64,000 nucleotides of DNA from Brienomyrus brachyistius (taxonomy: Eukaryota > Chordata > Actinopteri > Osteoglossiformes > Mormyridae): NCBI RefSeq assembly GCF_023856365.1, contig NC_064537.1:10789072-10853071 (forward strand). The letters are read 5' to 3'. How positions within the stretch are numbered: the first letter of the stretch is position 1; each line of letters starts with the position of its first letter. The translations under genes and the position numbers were made by a program. The notes under the pieces are model-generated. The model saw nothing but the letters and a program-made list of their open reading frames with translations. It ran no database searches and was not told where the DNA came from. Shown here in pieces: positions 53,001 to 61,000 of this stretch.

Positions 53001-53058
53001 ATCTAACAAGCTAGAAAAGATCTGCCTTGGGAGGGTTTGTCATACCTGTGGGCTCCAT
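43924..53058 (-). CDS. pik3r6: PI3-kinase gamma regulatory subunit 6 (p84/p87), whole gene
   Basis: Nineteen coding exons on the minus strand run from ATG at 53058 to TGA at 43924-43926. They join in phase to about 763 residues once one apparent extra base in exon 2 is discounted; human PIK3R6 is about 754. Blocks matching human PIK3R6 in order include [123 protein letters not shown] and the C-terminus [14 protein letters not shown]3R5 (p101) is more distant. The product is the adaptor of class IB PI3-kinase gamma: it binds p110-gamma and couples it to G-beta-gamma and Ras at the plasma membrane. From the homologous p101 structure, an N-terminal helical solenoid and central alpha/beta domain contact p110-gamma, and the C-terminal domain binds G-beta-gamma. 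Confidence 0.94.
44211..44317 (-). CDS. pik3r6: pik3r6 exon 18
   Basis: 107 bp between a CTGGCAG acceptor and a GTGAGT donor. It encodes [13 protein letters not shown] and [17 protein letters not shown], in the C-terminal G-beta-gamma-binding region. Confidence 0.93.
44680..45062 (-). mobile_element. tRNA-derived SINE, minus strand, in pik3r6 intron 17
   Basis: It starts with an ATCC run (44687-44733), contains a G18-19 run at about 44769-44787, and has the SINE body blocks in minus order through to the tRNA-like head (GAGAGAGCTAACCACTTAGT, near 45040). Nearly full length but diverged. Confidence 0.85.
45235..45287 (-). CDS. pik3r6: pik3r6 exon 17
   Basis: 53 bp encoding [17 protein letters not shown], parallel to the NVNVTEVVKSSNLAGKSFST region of human PIK3R6. 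The donor GTGGGT after the Thr codon is required for phase with exon 18; a second GT four bases downstream breaks the frame. Confidence 0.85.
46329..46419 (-). CDS. pik3r6: pik3r6 exon 16
   Basis: 91 bp between a CATCAG acceptor and a GTGAGG donor. It encodes [20 protein letters not shown] and then [10 protein letters not shown], parallel to the LILKAIPASDTE segment of human PIK3R6. Confidence 0.92.
46579..46649 (-). CDS. pik3r6: pik3r6 exon 15
   Basis: The acceptor CCTTTCAG precedes 46649 and the donor is GTAAGC. It encodes [20 protein letters not shown] and YRK. These align without a gap to the SPRRRGVAEGPGAELSLCYQ stretch of human PIK3R6, which is why a 102-bp intron was placed before it even though the frame is open straight through. 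Confidence 0.82.
46752..46836 (-). CDS. pik3r6: pik3r6 exon 14
   Basis: The acceptor CCGCAG precedes 46836. It encodes [20 protein letters not shown] and ELPEISHK, parallel to the IFFSDLSQDPTEDIFLIELK segment of human PIK3R6. The donor GTCCGG is weak; the next intron is short and stop-free. Confidence 0.85.
47030..47162 (-). mobile_element. Degenerate SINE in pik3r6 intron 13
   Basis: GAAGAACATGCAAACGGCAC and a CACGCTAACCCAGAAGCCACA end follow the minus-strand SINE order with many substitutions. Confidence 0.55.
47367..47477 (-). CDS. pik3r6: pik3r6 exon 13
   Basis: 111 bp, phase 0 at both ends, acceptor CTTGCAG and donor GTGGGT. It encodes [20 protein letters not shown] and TIYTVK, one of the best-conserved blocks of the family. 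Confidence 0.95.
47650..47757 (-). CDS. pik3r6: pik3r6 exon 12
   Basis: 108 bp, phase 0 at both ends. It encodes [20 protein letters not shown], matching the [15 protein letters not shown] block of human PIK3R6. Confidence 0.95.
47847..47946 (-). CDS. pik3r6: pik3r6 exon 11
   Basis: 100 bp encoding [20 protein letters not shown] and [13 protein letters not shown], matching the KRETQKFCLTPRLSLQLYYI block of human PIK3R6. Confidence 0.95.
48192..48657 (-). CDS. pik3r6: pik3r6 exon 10, largest exon
   Basis: 466 bp between a TTTCCCAG acceptor and a GTAAAT donor. It begins [12 protein letters not shown], carries [13 protein letters not shown], then a low-conservation linker rich in Gly, Ser and Gln, and ends with [20 protein letters not shown]. 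An internal ATG (48622) is not the gene start: the exon is open and homologous upstream of it, and the splice phase fits. Confidence 0.95.
48848..48940 (-). CDS. pik3r6: pik3r6 exon 9
   Basis: 93 bp encoding [20 protein letters not shown] and [10 protein letters not shown], parallel to the PLPSPYITFHLWTGEEQL segment of human PIK3R6. The acceptor TTTGTTTAG at 48941 is required by phase; an AG 14 bases later is out of frame with exon 8. Confidence 0.9.
49100..49280 (-). CDS. pik3r6: pik3r6 exon 8
   Basis: 181 bp encoding [20 protein letters not shown] and [20 protein letters not shown], parallel to the LEHYFHAVVAALEQMASEAS segment of human PIK3R6. Confidence 0.93.
49509..49692 (-). CDS. pik3r6: pik3r6 exon 7
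   Basis: 184 bp encoding [20 protein letters not shown], then [20 protein letters not shown], parallel to the SHALQAALGEACHAGAL block of human PIK3R6. Confidence 0.94.
49867..49936 (-). CDS. pik3r6: pik3r6 exon 6
   Basis: 70 bp encoding [20 protein letters not shown] and HE, parallel to the LYQRMVIAEQNLTNELYPYQ segment of human PIK3R6. Confidence 0.93.
50471..50603 (-). CDS. pik3r6: pik3r6 exon 5
   Basis: 133 bp encoding [20 protein letters not shown] and [20 protein letters not shown], a strongly conserved helical segment of the N-terminal solenoid. Confidence 0.95.
50913..50981 (-). CDS. pik3r6: pik3r6 exon 4
   Basis: 69 bp, phase 0 at both ends, encoding [20 protein letters not shown] and VVQ, parallel to the HVIIPLLHTVMYVLTK segment of human PIK3R6. 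Confidence 0.93.
51473..51564 (-). CDS. pik3r6: pik3r6 exon 3
   Basis: 92 bp encoding [20 protein letters not shown] and [10 protein letters not shown], parallel to the MWRWSLHKKVERDPGKSPVL block of human PIK3R6. It starts with two bases of a split Gly codon, so exon 2 must leave one base. Confidence 0.93.
51725..52143. mobile_element. hAT-type element in pik3r6 intron 2
   Basis: The ends CAGCAATTCTCAACCCATGG and GGTTGAGAACCGCTG are inverted repeats, and both arms carry a GGGTCGC or GGGTTGC block. The flanking 8 bases match only partly (5 of 8). No transposase is encoded. The family differs from that of the five short hAT-type copies. Confidence 0.75.
52488..52596 (-). CDS. pik3r6: pik3r6 exon 2, with apparent +1 frameshift
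   Basis: The exon encodes a [20 protein letters not shown] start and [12 protein letters not shown], then the matching frame shifts by one base in a run of five G on the plus strand (52507-52511). After the shift the second frame gives PASLFNRG, which joins exon 3 as human PALQSNQG joins MWRW. Read as given, the exon is 109 bp and its join to exon 3 is out of frame; with four G it would be 108 bp and in phase. A tandem NAGNAG acceptor lies at 52594-52599. Confidence 0.85.
52738..52985. mobile_element. MITE in pik3r6 intron 1
   Basis: The arms read GGTAATACTTCACTTAAAG on the left and CTTTAAGTAAAGTGTTAATTCC on the right, near inverses. The interior is AT-rich with many TAATGAATTATGA-like repeats. 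It is a common fish inverted-repeat type and fills over half of intron 1. Confidence 0.75.
53046..53058 (-). CDS. pik3r6: pik3r6 exon 1 with start codon
   Basis: ATG at 53058 opens four codons (MEPT) and one base before a GTATGA donor, and joins exon 2 in phase. Human PIK3R6 also starts with Met-Glu, about as far from the LQAVLRE block. The exon is tiny, so the call rests on phase and position. Confidence 0.7.
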
Positions 53059-53639
53059 GCTGTCTTTGCTGTTAGATATTTCCCAGAAGGCCATGAAGCT
53101 CACACCTCACAGACGATGATGCTGAAAGCTCACCCCTGCATACAAACGGATGAGGGCTTGCATCAGAGCGGCTGGTCTCTGGTGAACCTAGGGCAGCACA
53201 CAGACGGGTTCCCGTGATTATCAAACGTAAGATGGGGGTTATAATCTTTCTTGTACATCCTGGCGGACAAAACCCGAAATACCACAGGCGCGATAGTGTG
53301 ACGACAAGGCCTTGTCACGTTCGATGGCAAGACAACTGTTCGACATTTACCCACATAAAGGACACGTTGTTAAATAACAATAAAATAGTAACAATAAAGT
53401 GGTACACACTAATCAAGAGTCAAACTTTTCTGACAGGTAACCTGCAGACTGTAGCGTCGTCTGTATGCTCATTGTTGGCAGTTTCAAAGTCCTTCATCTT
53501 GTAAGTGACGCCTGTCACACTAGCATGTTTAAGTTTTTTTGTATGTTTTAATAGTTTTAATTTTCGTTGTGGTCTTTTCATTATTATTTACGTTTTTAAA
53601 TGTATTTTTAAGTTGGCTTATTGTACACTATCACTTAAA

Positions 53640-53768
53640 ATTTTGTTAACTGGCAGTTGGGTCGGCTTGCGTTTAGCATGTCTTGGTTTCAATCCTTTCT
53701 TTTGTACAGCACTTTAGATTAACTACTATTATTTAAAAATGTGCTATATAAATAAGCTCGACTTGACA
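53640..53768 (+). mobile_element. LINE/SINE 3'-tail fragment
   Basis: TACAGCACTTTAGATTAACT followed by AAAATGTGCTATATAAATAA is the usual end of a fish LINE (AAAGCGCTATATAAATAA type), ending before a GACTTGAC-like repeat. Confidence 0.6.
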
Positions 53769-55452
53769 GAAGCCTTTCATATGAATGCTCTGTTTACTGT
53801 GCTTGGCTCTGATGAGCCAGTACTGCAGACGTAGCCTCATTGAAAAAAATCTGATATAAATGCAGAACCAAGCAGAACAAACGATGTTGGGAACAGCAGC
53901 TAAACTGACTCTGTACCGACGTGCTTCCATACATCCTTCAACCGGCCATAAAACCACAAGGAACTGAAGGTGGAGTGAAATTAAACTGCAACAAATGCGG
54001 TCACCTCTTTAAAGCAAAACCCACTGCATATTAGCCCATATTAATCTAGTTACGTATTAGCACAACATTAGCACAAATTTGTCTTCTGCTACAGTGGTAG
54101 GAAGGCTAGGCGTTAGTATCACTGAATATTTCATTAGTATTTCTTGTTGAACAGTTATTGCTAACAATATGTTTATTACTGCCTTTGTATAAAGACAATG
54201 GTATGTCTATCATTAACTACATACCAAGTTAACTGATGGTTGGTATTGCTACATTTGCTAATAAGCAGACACACTCACTAACTTTAGCTGGTATTTTTAC
54301 TCATTCCAGTAAAAATACTGTAGTTTATAAAGACAATAAACAGCTTACCGCCAGCCATTACCACCTTAAAACAACAGTCCAAGATAACCGTTTAGATATT
54401 TACCTAATGTAAAATTCACACTGAACACTGCTGTGGTAGCTGCTAGTATTCAGAAACAGCTGTACAACCGGCACAACAGCAATCACCTTCTTCTATGTGC
54501 CACAGTGATGGTGTCATTGGTTTCTGAGAACCTTAAGGCTTTCAGGATCTTGCATCTTATGCTTCCACCAGCCTGCTGGGTGTGCATCCCGGTGGCCGGT
54601 GTCCCGTCTATACGCATTTACGCGGCACAAGGAAATTCCACTCTACGCAATGAGCCATCGCAGAAACAATACAGGGAAGTCATACGAGTCTATCCAGCAG
54701 GTGACAAATCTATTTTACTGGACGCGGCGTCCCCATACCACACATGCTTTGCCACGCTTCCAATTAAGCAGTTCATATCGGTGAAACAGAACCGCCATCA
54801 AGCCGTAAATGGTGTGAGCATGAAAGCCAGCGTCACCAGCAACGTAGTACGATTAAACTCCGGGGCGTCGTACGACTGTGAGATAAAGACGCAAATCCTT
54901 TCCTGTTTGGTGCTCCCTCTTATACGCGCCAGACAGACGGCCAGACGATGCCCTGCAGTGTCCTGTGCCGGGATGCTGCTCTGCAGACGTGCCCATTAGC
55001 TGGGAGGCCCTGTTCGGACCCGGGTACGCAGCGTACCTGCCACACCATGCCGGTCTTCTCTCTCCTGAGGATGCAGACTTTGTCCAGCGGGCGTCCATGC
55101 ACTCGTCTTCACACGCGATTCGAGATCGAAAGTTTCCTCGCGAAAAACACTTCCTCTCGCTACTTATGACGGGGGTGGGGGGGGGGGGGGGAGGAGGGAG
55201 CCGAAAGAGGCGGGATTTTTTTACAGTTTCGTTCAAGGAAGGGGCAATGAGGAGGCAGAGTTATGGGGAGAGCTGGGGAGCGGGGGGGGGGGGCTGCCAG
55301 TTACAGAAATACAGTCTTCAGGTTCAAAGAATTAGCTCCTCCCCCCTCGCTAGTCATAGGCCTTGGGGGTGGGGGGGGGGGGATTTGATGTGTCAAGGAG
55401 GTCATGCAAGAAGCCTCACAGGGCCCCAGTACAGCTGAGCTGCTCGCTACAG

Positions 55453-55467
55453 ACCACAGACTTCCTC
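55453..55467 (-). promoter_or_regulatory. Adjacent ETS- and RUNX-type motifs
   Basis: On the minus strand GAGGAAGTCTGTGGT holds an ETS core (GAGGAAGT) and a RUNX site (TGTGGT) one base apart. It lies about 2.4 kb upstream of the pik3r6 start codon. In mammals the gene is used mainly in myeloid and cardiac cells, where such pairs are common; here it is only a motif match. Confidence 0.3.
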
Positions 55468-57240
55468 TAGCTGCAGCGTGTGGCCGACAGCATTAACGAG
55501 AGACAGAAATAACCTGCTTCCTGTCCACCCCATAAATGAGTAGGTGTTTGTTGCGTGTACAGATATATTTAGGTCAAGGCAGTATTTTTTCCCTTCAAAA
55601 AGCTCCCCATATCAATGAGCCGAAGCACGTACATGTGAGACAGTGTTTAGATCTCACAGACATCCCATAATCCCGTTTCATCACGAAAGGGCCCAACAGG
55701 CATATTTACAGACGCCTATACCTCTGGTCCTGGCTGGGTGGCATGGAGCCAGCTACCCAAGAGGAAGAAAACTGTGTTCCACACAGTGGATGCACTGCGA
55801 CTAGTGTGCGTGGGAGGGGTGCCTGTGTCCTGGCACGAGCAGGGGGTGTTCTCACAGCAAACCGCGCACTATGCCAAGTTAAAAGATTTCAAAATGGCTG
55901 CTCCCCCTCCTCTTATAATGACCCTGCTGTATATTGGGAGACTCCCTCCTTAAAAAGACACAGGACTGCAACGTTTAGGCTGAATGTTCCAAGTCATCCG
56001 ATTACTTTACCGTTCACACTACACCACTTGTCTCGTAATCAGGAGTCCTGAAGTCTGTGCGGTTCACATAATGCCTGACTGGTCAGCAACGGGGGGTTTT
56101 ACACATTACAAGTTTCCTCAGAGGAGGAACTGACGAGTCTGTCCGGTCTCCAAAGTATGTTTTGTCACAAAATCACACGTGTGAACCCACGCTGTGCTAC
56201 TGGACTTTACCGTCTGCTTTGAATATAGCCCAGAAGAGCCAATATAGACAACACATTACTGTTCTTAAAAAATACCGCGTTCCTGTGGTACAGCAAGTAT
56301 TTTCAGCATCATTAATTATGAGACTTTTTCCTGGGTATTCGGTGGTTTCACCGGGCTAAAGTTGGCAGGCCGTTCAGGGTCCTTCAAGTGTTAAAAATAA
56401 TGGGTTCCCTCCTTAAATCCAAAGTAGTGAGGTCGAGTTACATTCCCAAGAAACGGGTCATGCTTCAGCTGACGGATGAACTTTCGGTTCAATATCGGTC
56501 CTGCGGGGGGGAACGTCGCTCGCAGTCCAGGGCAAGGCATTCGGAATGCAAAGGCTGTGGTTTGCAGCCCACTAGTTCGCATCATCCACTGCGTCACTGA
56601 TGGTTAAAAATTACACGTCGTAAAGACAAACTGCCCTGGCTGCTGTCCTCGGACCAAAGTGAAAAAACAAGTGTTGCCAGAATGAGTAGGATGACAGACC
56701 ATGTATCGAACTGTCTGTGGTTATGGTACTGAGAACTGCATACAACCCTGAGATTTAATTTGCCTTCTAAGGACCAAAAAAAAAACAAATGCTGTTCTTC
56801 CTCATACTGACTTCAGAATGTTGTCTGTTCCGGGACTGGGGATCAGCGGTGTTTTCTGCTGTCCCACAAATTCGTGAACAGAATATTTGATCCTCCTTCC
56901 TTCCCCGTATGGTTCACTTCCTTTAAGATTTTCTGAGGACAAATGTGAAAACAGGAAGGATTTTTTATTTTTATTTTTTTTTGGCTTGAGGCAGAGCCTC
57001 ACAGCAAACACCGGACGGATGACGTGGGGGAGGAAGTGGGGGGCGCATTGGTGGGGGGAGGGACTGTGTAGGGTGACAAGGGGGGAGGCTGCGACAGCTG
57101 GAAAGTCCCCTATTGGGATCTGTGCAGCACCTTAGAATAGAGCTCGCCATTCAGCTCCGTAGGGGAAACACCTTGAATTACACCTGGTAAACATACATGG
57201 TCTATTATTTCTGTCGAGTTCCAAAAAAACAACCCAGGGG

Positions 57241-57455
57241 CTGGTCTGTGGCTGAGTGGGTTACGGCACTGTAATTGTGATCAGACAGCTGGTTCTTCAA
57301 ATCCCACGGTCACCATTTTGATTTCACTATTAGGCCATCCAGCCAAGCCCATAACTTCCATTTCTTCCAGGGACTGCCTGACGCTGCTTTCTGAATAAGA
57401 TTTTATAAATGTACGTTGCCTTGAATAAAGCATCTGCTACATAAATTAAGCGTAA
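57241..57455 (+). mobile_element. tRNA-derived SINE, second family
   Basis: The head has a box A-like GTGGCTGAGTGGGTTACGG and a box B-like GGTTCTTCAAATCC. The tail ends TTGAATAAAGCATCTGCTAC, the widespread LINE-derived SINE tail in fish. It differs from the GATG-tailed SINE at 18452. Confidence 0.72.
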
Positions 57456-57504
57456 TTAGGAAATAACTCCACTTGTTTGTACATAGAAAAGAATCCACTT
57501 GAAC

Positions 57505-57690
57505 AAACGGGCAGTGGTGGCTTTAGGGAAGTGTACTTGCAATCGAAAGGTTGCAGGTTCGAATCCCTGACCAGCAATGTACTACTCCCCAGGTGCTGAA
57601 TTAGCTGCCCCCTGTTATTTCACATTGTCACATATGGGAAAAATGCAAAAAACACATTTTGTTGTTGCGTCAACAATGACACTTAATTCT
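57505..57690 (+). mobile_element. tRNA-derived SINE, third type
   Basis: GCAGTGGTGGCTTTAGGGAA and GGTTGCAGGTTCGAATCCCT give the tRNA-like boxes; a body with GTGCTGAATTAGCTGCCCCC follows, as in common fish SINEs. It lies just before the minisatellite. Confidence 0.7.
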
Positions 57691-57775
57691 AAATATAATG
57701 ATTATGATCTTTATCATACAACCGGGTTGAGAAACACGGCTCTAAATTACCATACGATATGCCAGAAGCCCATCC

Positions 57776-58015
57776 AGTGTGCCCCCGGGCGTGTGCCCTG
57801 CTCCCAGTGTGCCCCCGGGCGTGTGCCCTGCTCCCAGTGTGCCCTCGGGCGTGTGCCCTGCTCCCAGTGTGCCCCCGGGCGTGTGCCCTGCTCCCAGTGT
57901 GCCCCCGGGCGTGTGCCCTGCTCCCAGTGTGCCCCCGGGCGTGTGCCCTGCTCCCAGTGTGCCCCCGGGCGTGTGCCCTGCTCCCAGTGTGCCCCCGGGC
58001 ATGTGCCCTGCTCCT
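57776..58015 (+). repeat. 30-bp minisatellite, eight units
   Basis: Eight tandem units of a 30-bp GC-rich sequence containing GTGCCCCCGGGCGTGTGCCC. Only two or three substitutions separate the units. Because 30 is divisible by three, several frames stay open and give 10-residue repeats such as QCAPGRVPCS. These are composition artefacts: there is no splice or promoter context. Confidence 0.95.
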
Positions 58016-58020
58016 CCTGA

Positions 58021-61000
58021 GATATGCTCCAGATTCACAATCATCCCTTTAATGTCTAAGTGACTGGGAAGGTGAACGTGTGGATGATGTTGGAAGTTTT
58101 GCTGGGGTATTTCAGGTTACATAATCAGGAGCAGTAAGGCTGAGGTTCAACCATGAGCTTCCGCACTAGAAAAAATATGGCGTATATTGCAAAAGAGTAA
58201 ATTTAATAACCTTGTTCAACTGCATATTTAAAAAAAAAAACACATGTAGAGGGATTATCAACCAACAAGTTTCCTGCATTTATAGCCAGACAATAAGAGG
58301 AAGTGGTTTAGGGCCACCGGCAAGCTATGACTTCTCAGCTGTACCTGGACAGGCCGGGGCATTACTTCCCCATGGCCATCCTGTATGGCAACAATGGTAC
58401 TTTCTTAGGGTTTCAGATGCAGGGCACACATGGGCAAAGCATCGCTGGACCATACCAATATGGGAAGCAGAGGGGGAGGGAGCGTCATTCCTTTCCATGT
58501 AAACATCTCAGACTGTTTGACAACATGTCATAAAGGTGTTCTGCCAGGGAGCCTGTTTTCATTTTTATAAACAATCAGTAGTTCAGTAATTCAGCAACCA
58601 AATTAAATGAAAAAAAAAATAGAAAAACTGTAAAAAGTCCCTGGTGGATAATCGACCGACACAAACATGGCAGTGGTATAGCCTTGATGCGTAAAGCATA
58701 TTTCTAAATATTTATAATGATGCTGTGCTAAATACCAATCATTCTTTAAACTAATCAGTGACAGGGTGTTAACGGCACCTGAAGCTTAAGTTAGTATTCA
58801 ATGCAATTCAAGCCAAAAGTCCCCCAGCCCCCACACACACACACGATGACAGAGCTCAGGCTACATTCACATTACCAAATTTTTTTTGCCTTAATGAGAT
58901 AAAGAGCTGATGATTTCAGGGCTGTGTGGACACACAAATCCAGTCTTTTCAAACCACTTTCATGTGATTCTAGATCGAATACGTATCTGATTCATGAGCA
59001 TGTGACATGGATGCGAACAGTCAGGTCAGAATTCATGCGGCGTCTGGCCTACATGCATGTGCTGGACATGTTTTGTTGCAGGCGACGTAGATGGTTCGTG
59101 CGGAAAACATAGCAACGTGCACACGCGTGTCAGTTCGTGGGACAGTCGCATTCCGATTATAATTAGATACAGGTCATTTGTAACTATGAATGTGAGCTGT
59201 CAAGATAGGCAAATCTGAGCTGAGCAAACAATGGGGATTGGACAATGCGGCTTGCAATGCAAACATGGCCCTAGAGGCAGGAGTGTACATGTGGCTAGGA
59301 CTGAAATCAGGCTCCTGCTAGGAGGATCACAGGCACTTCACGGTCAGTTTATTTTTCTGCAACCCTCCCCCCACAAACAGGCATTAAACATGTTATCAGA
59401 CACTTTTCATATGCTATCCGATTGATCTCTTCTGCAAGTAAGGAGAGGCCAGTTCTTGTTAGTTTTCGTTACTTCGATAACCAATATTCTCAACTGCGTC
59501 GTCCTTATCTAGGTCGTCAGCCAGCCCGCTTGTGCCTCCGACCACAGAAGATTATTGGAGAGTAAAGTAATTGTGACACGAAACCTGACATGAGAGTGAC
59601 TGCGGAGCCCGAGGTGCCCATTTCCAGGGTGAGATCATACCGCTCTCCTACGTCACATGCTAGCAGAAGTCAGGCTACAGGAGCACTCATCCTTACACCA
59701 TATATAGTCTAAATCAGAACATTCCTACAAGGGATAGGTCCTAATAATTTGCATTTTTTATTTATTACTCAAGCACCAAAATATTCATCCGTTCATCTTC
59801 TGCTTATCCTTTGAACCTAGAGGCTATGCGCGTCATCGAAATTAATTACATTTGCATCTTTCTTGCAAGTATCGGCTTCTTATTCCTGCCAAACCTCAAA
59901 TTCGCACCCCGCAAGTCACACAAGCCATTAAATTGATTGACACCCACTGGAACAAGACGTAAACACGGGCATGGAATCTGTAGGAGTGGAACGGGGAAGA
60001 ATTTCTTCGAAAACAGCAAGCAGTGGTAAGCTGCGAGATGCACCAGACAGATTTGGCTTATCATGGAGTCACAACTGGACGCGTCACGGAAACACCCAGC
60101 TCGGACATACCCCCCCCAGACTACATGTGAACAAATCCAGCACACATCACCTGGCTTTAAGGTCCAGTTCAAAGTACGTGATTTAATGCCAAAACCTCTA
60201 TTTGAAAATGGCTACTGCCACATTCCTGCAGCCACACTGTTCATCAAATACCGACATTGACAGATTTGCTTATCTTAGGATGGCTGTATAGAGAACAGTG
60301 GAATAAACAGTATTTTCTTGCAAGGTGTTCAGTCTGCCATTCAAGCGTTATTTTTTTGGGTGACGTCTGTCTGAAAATGTATAGAATGAGTTTGGGGGGT
60401 TTTTTTCAGTACCTGTGATGAAAGTTTCACGATTTTTACATTCACTTCCTACACAAACCTTCATAACTCGAAAATATAAACAGGAATGTATGCTATTAAT
60501 TTTGAATTACAGTAACTGAGTGCAGGTGGAAAGAAAAGAGAAAAACGGTGAGCATTTGAATATCTGAAATAAGAAACAATGATTTTGTTCATTGCACACA
60601 AATCTGGCATTTATGTGAGCAATAAGATCGATGATATAAAAAATTCTAAGATATGATATATAAAAATATACAAAAAAAAAATGTCTTTAAATTGCTAAAA
60701 ACTAAAACGGCTTTGAGGCACACAGGCTTGGTTTCAAATTGCATCTTATCCCCAAAGGATTCGTGCATGGGCCGTGTGCCGAGGAGCGAAAAACAGACTG
60801 CAGCCTGTATGAATCTGCAGAATGCAGCCACCCGCAGCCAGAAAATCGGTTCCCCCGGGGGATGCGCTCTGAGCATGTGCCATCAAACCTGGGGCTCCTC
60901 CACATACAGGAGATGTCCAGAAATCCCACATTGAGGCTTTATTCCGGTGCCATTATAATCGTCCATATTAATTCAACCTCGGTCTTTCCGGGTCTCTACA

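Larger units (their letters stand above)
53059..57240. other. Upstream region of pik3r6
   Basis: This should hold the 5' UTR and promoter of pik3r6 (minus strand). A GC-rich segment at 54900-55440 has four long G-runs. A RUNX/ETS-like pair lies at 55453-55467. A frame of 188 codons at 54433-54999 has no recognisable homology. A repeat tail lies near 53640-53765. Confidence 0.4.

Noticed and set aside
54433..54999. 188-codon open frame on the plus strand
   Set aside because: No recognisable domain or family motif and no splice or promoter context. It lies opposite the pik3r6 upstream region; taken as a chance frame.
57577..58063. Long open frames with 10-residue Cys/Pro-rich repeats on both strands
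   Set aside because: They are read-throughs of the 30-bp minisatellite, whose unit is divisible by three.
58212..58533. Plus-strand frame reading SQLYLDRPGHYFPMAILYGN
   Set aside because: Looks protein-like at first but I recognise no family and see no matching neighbours or splice context.
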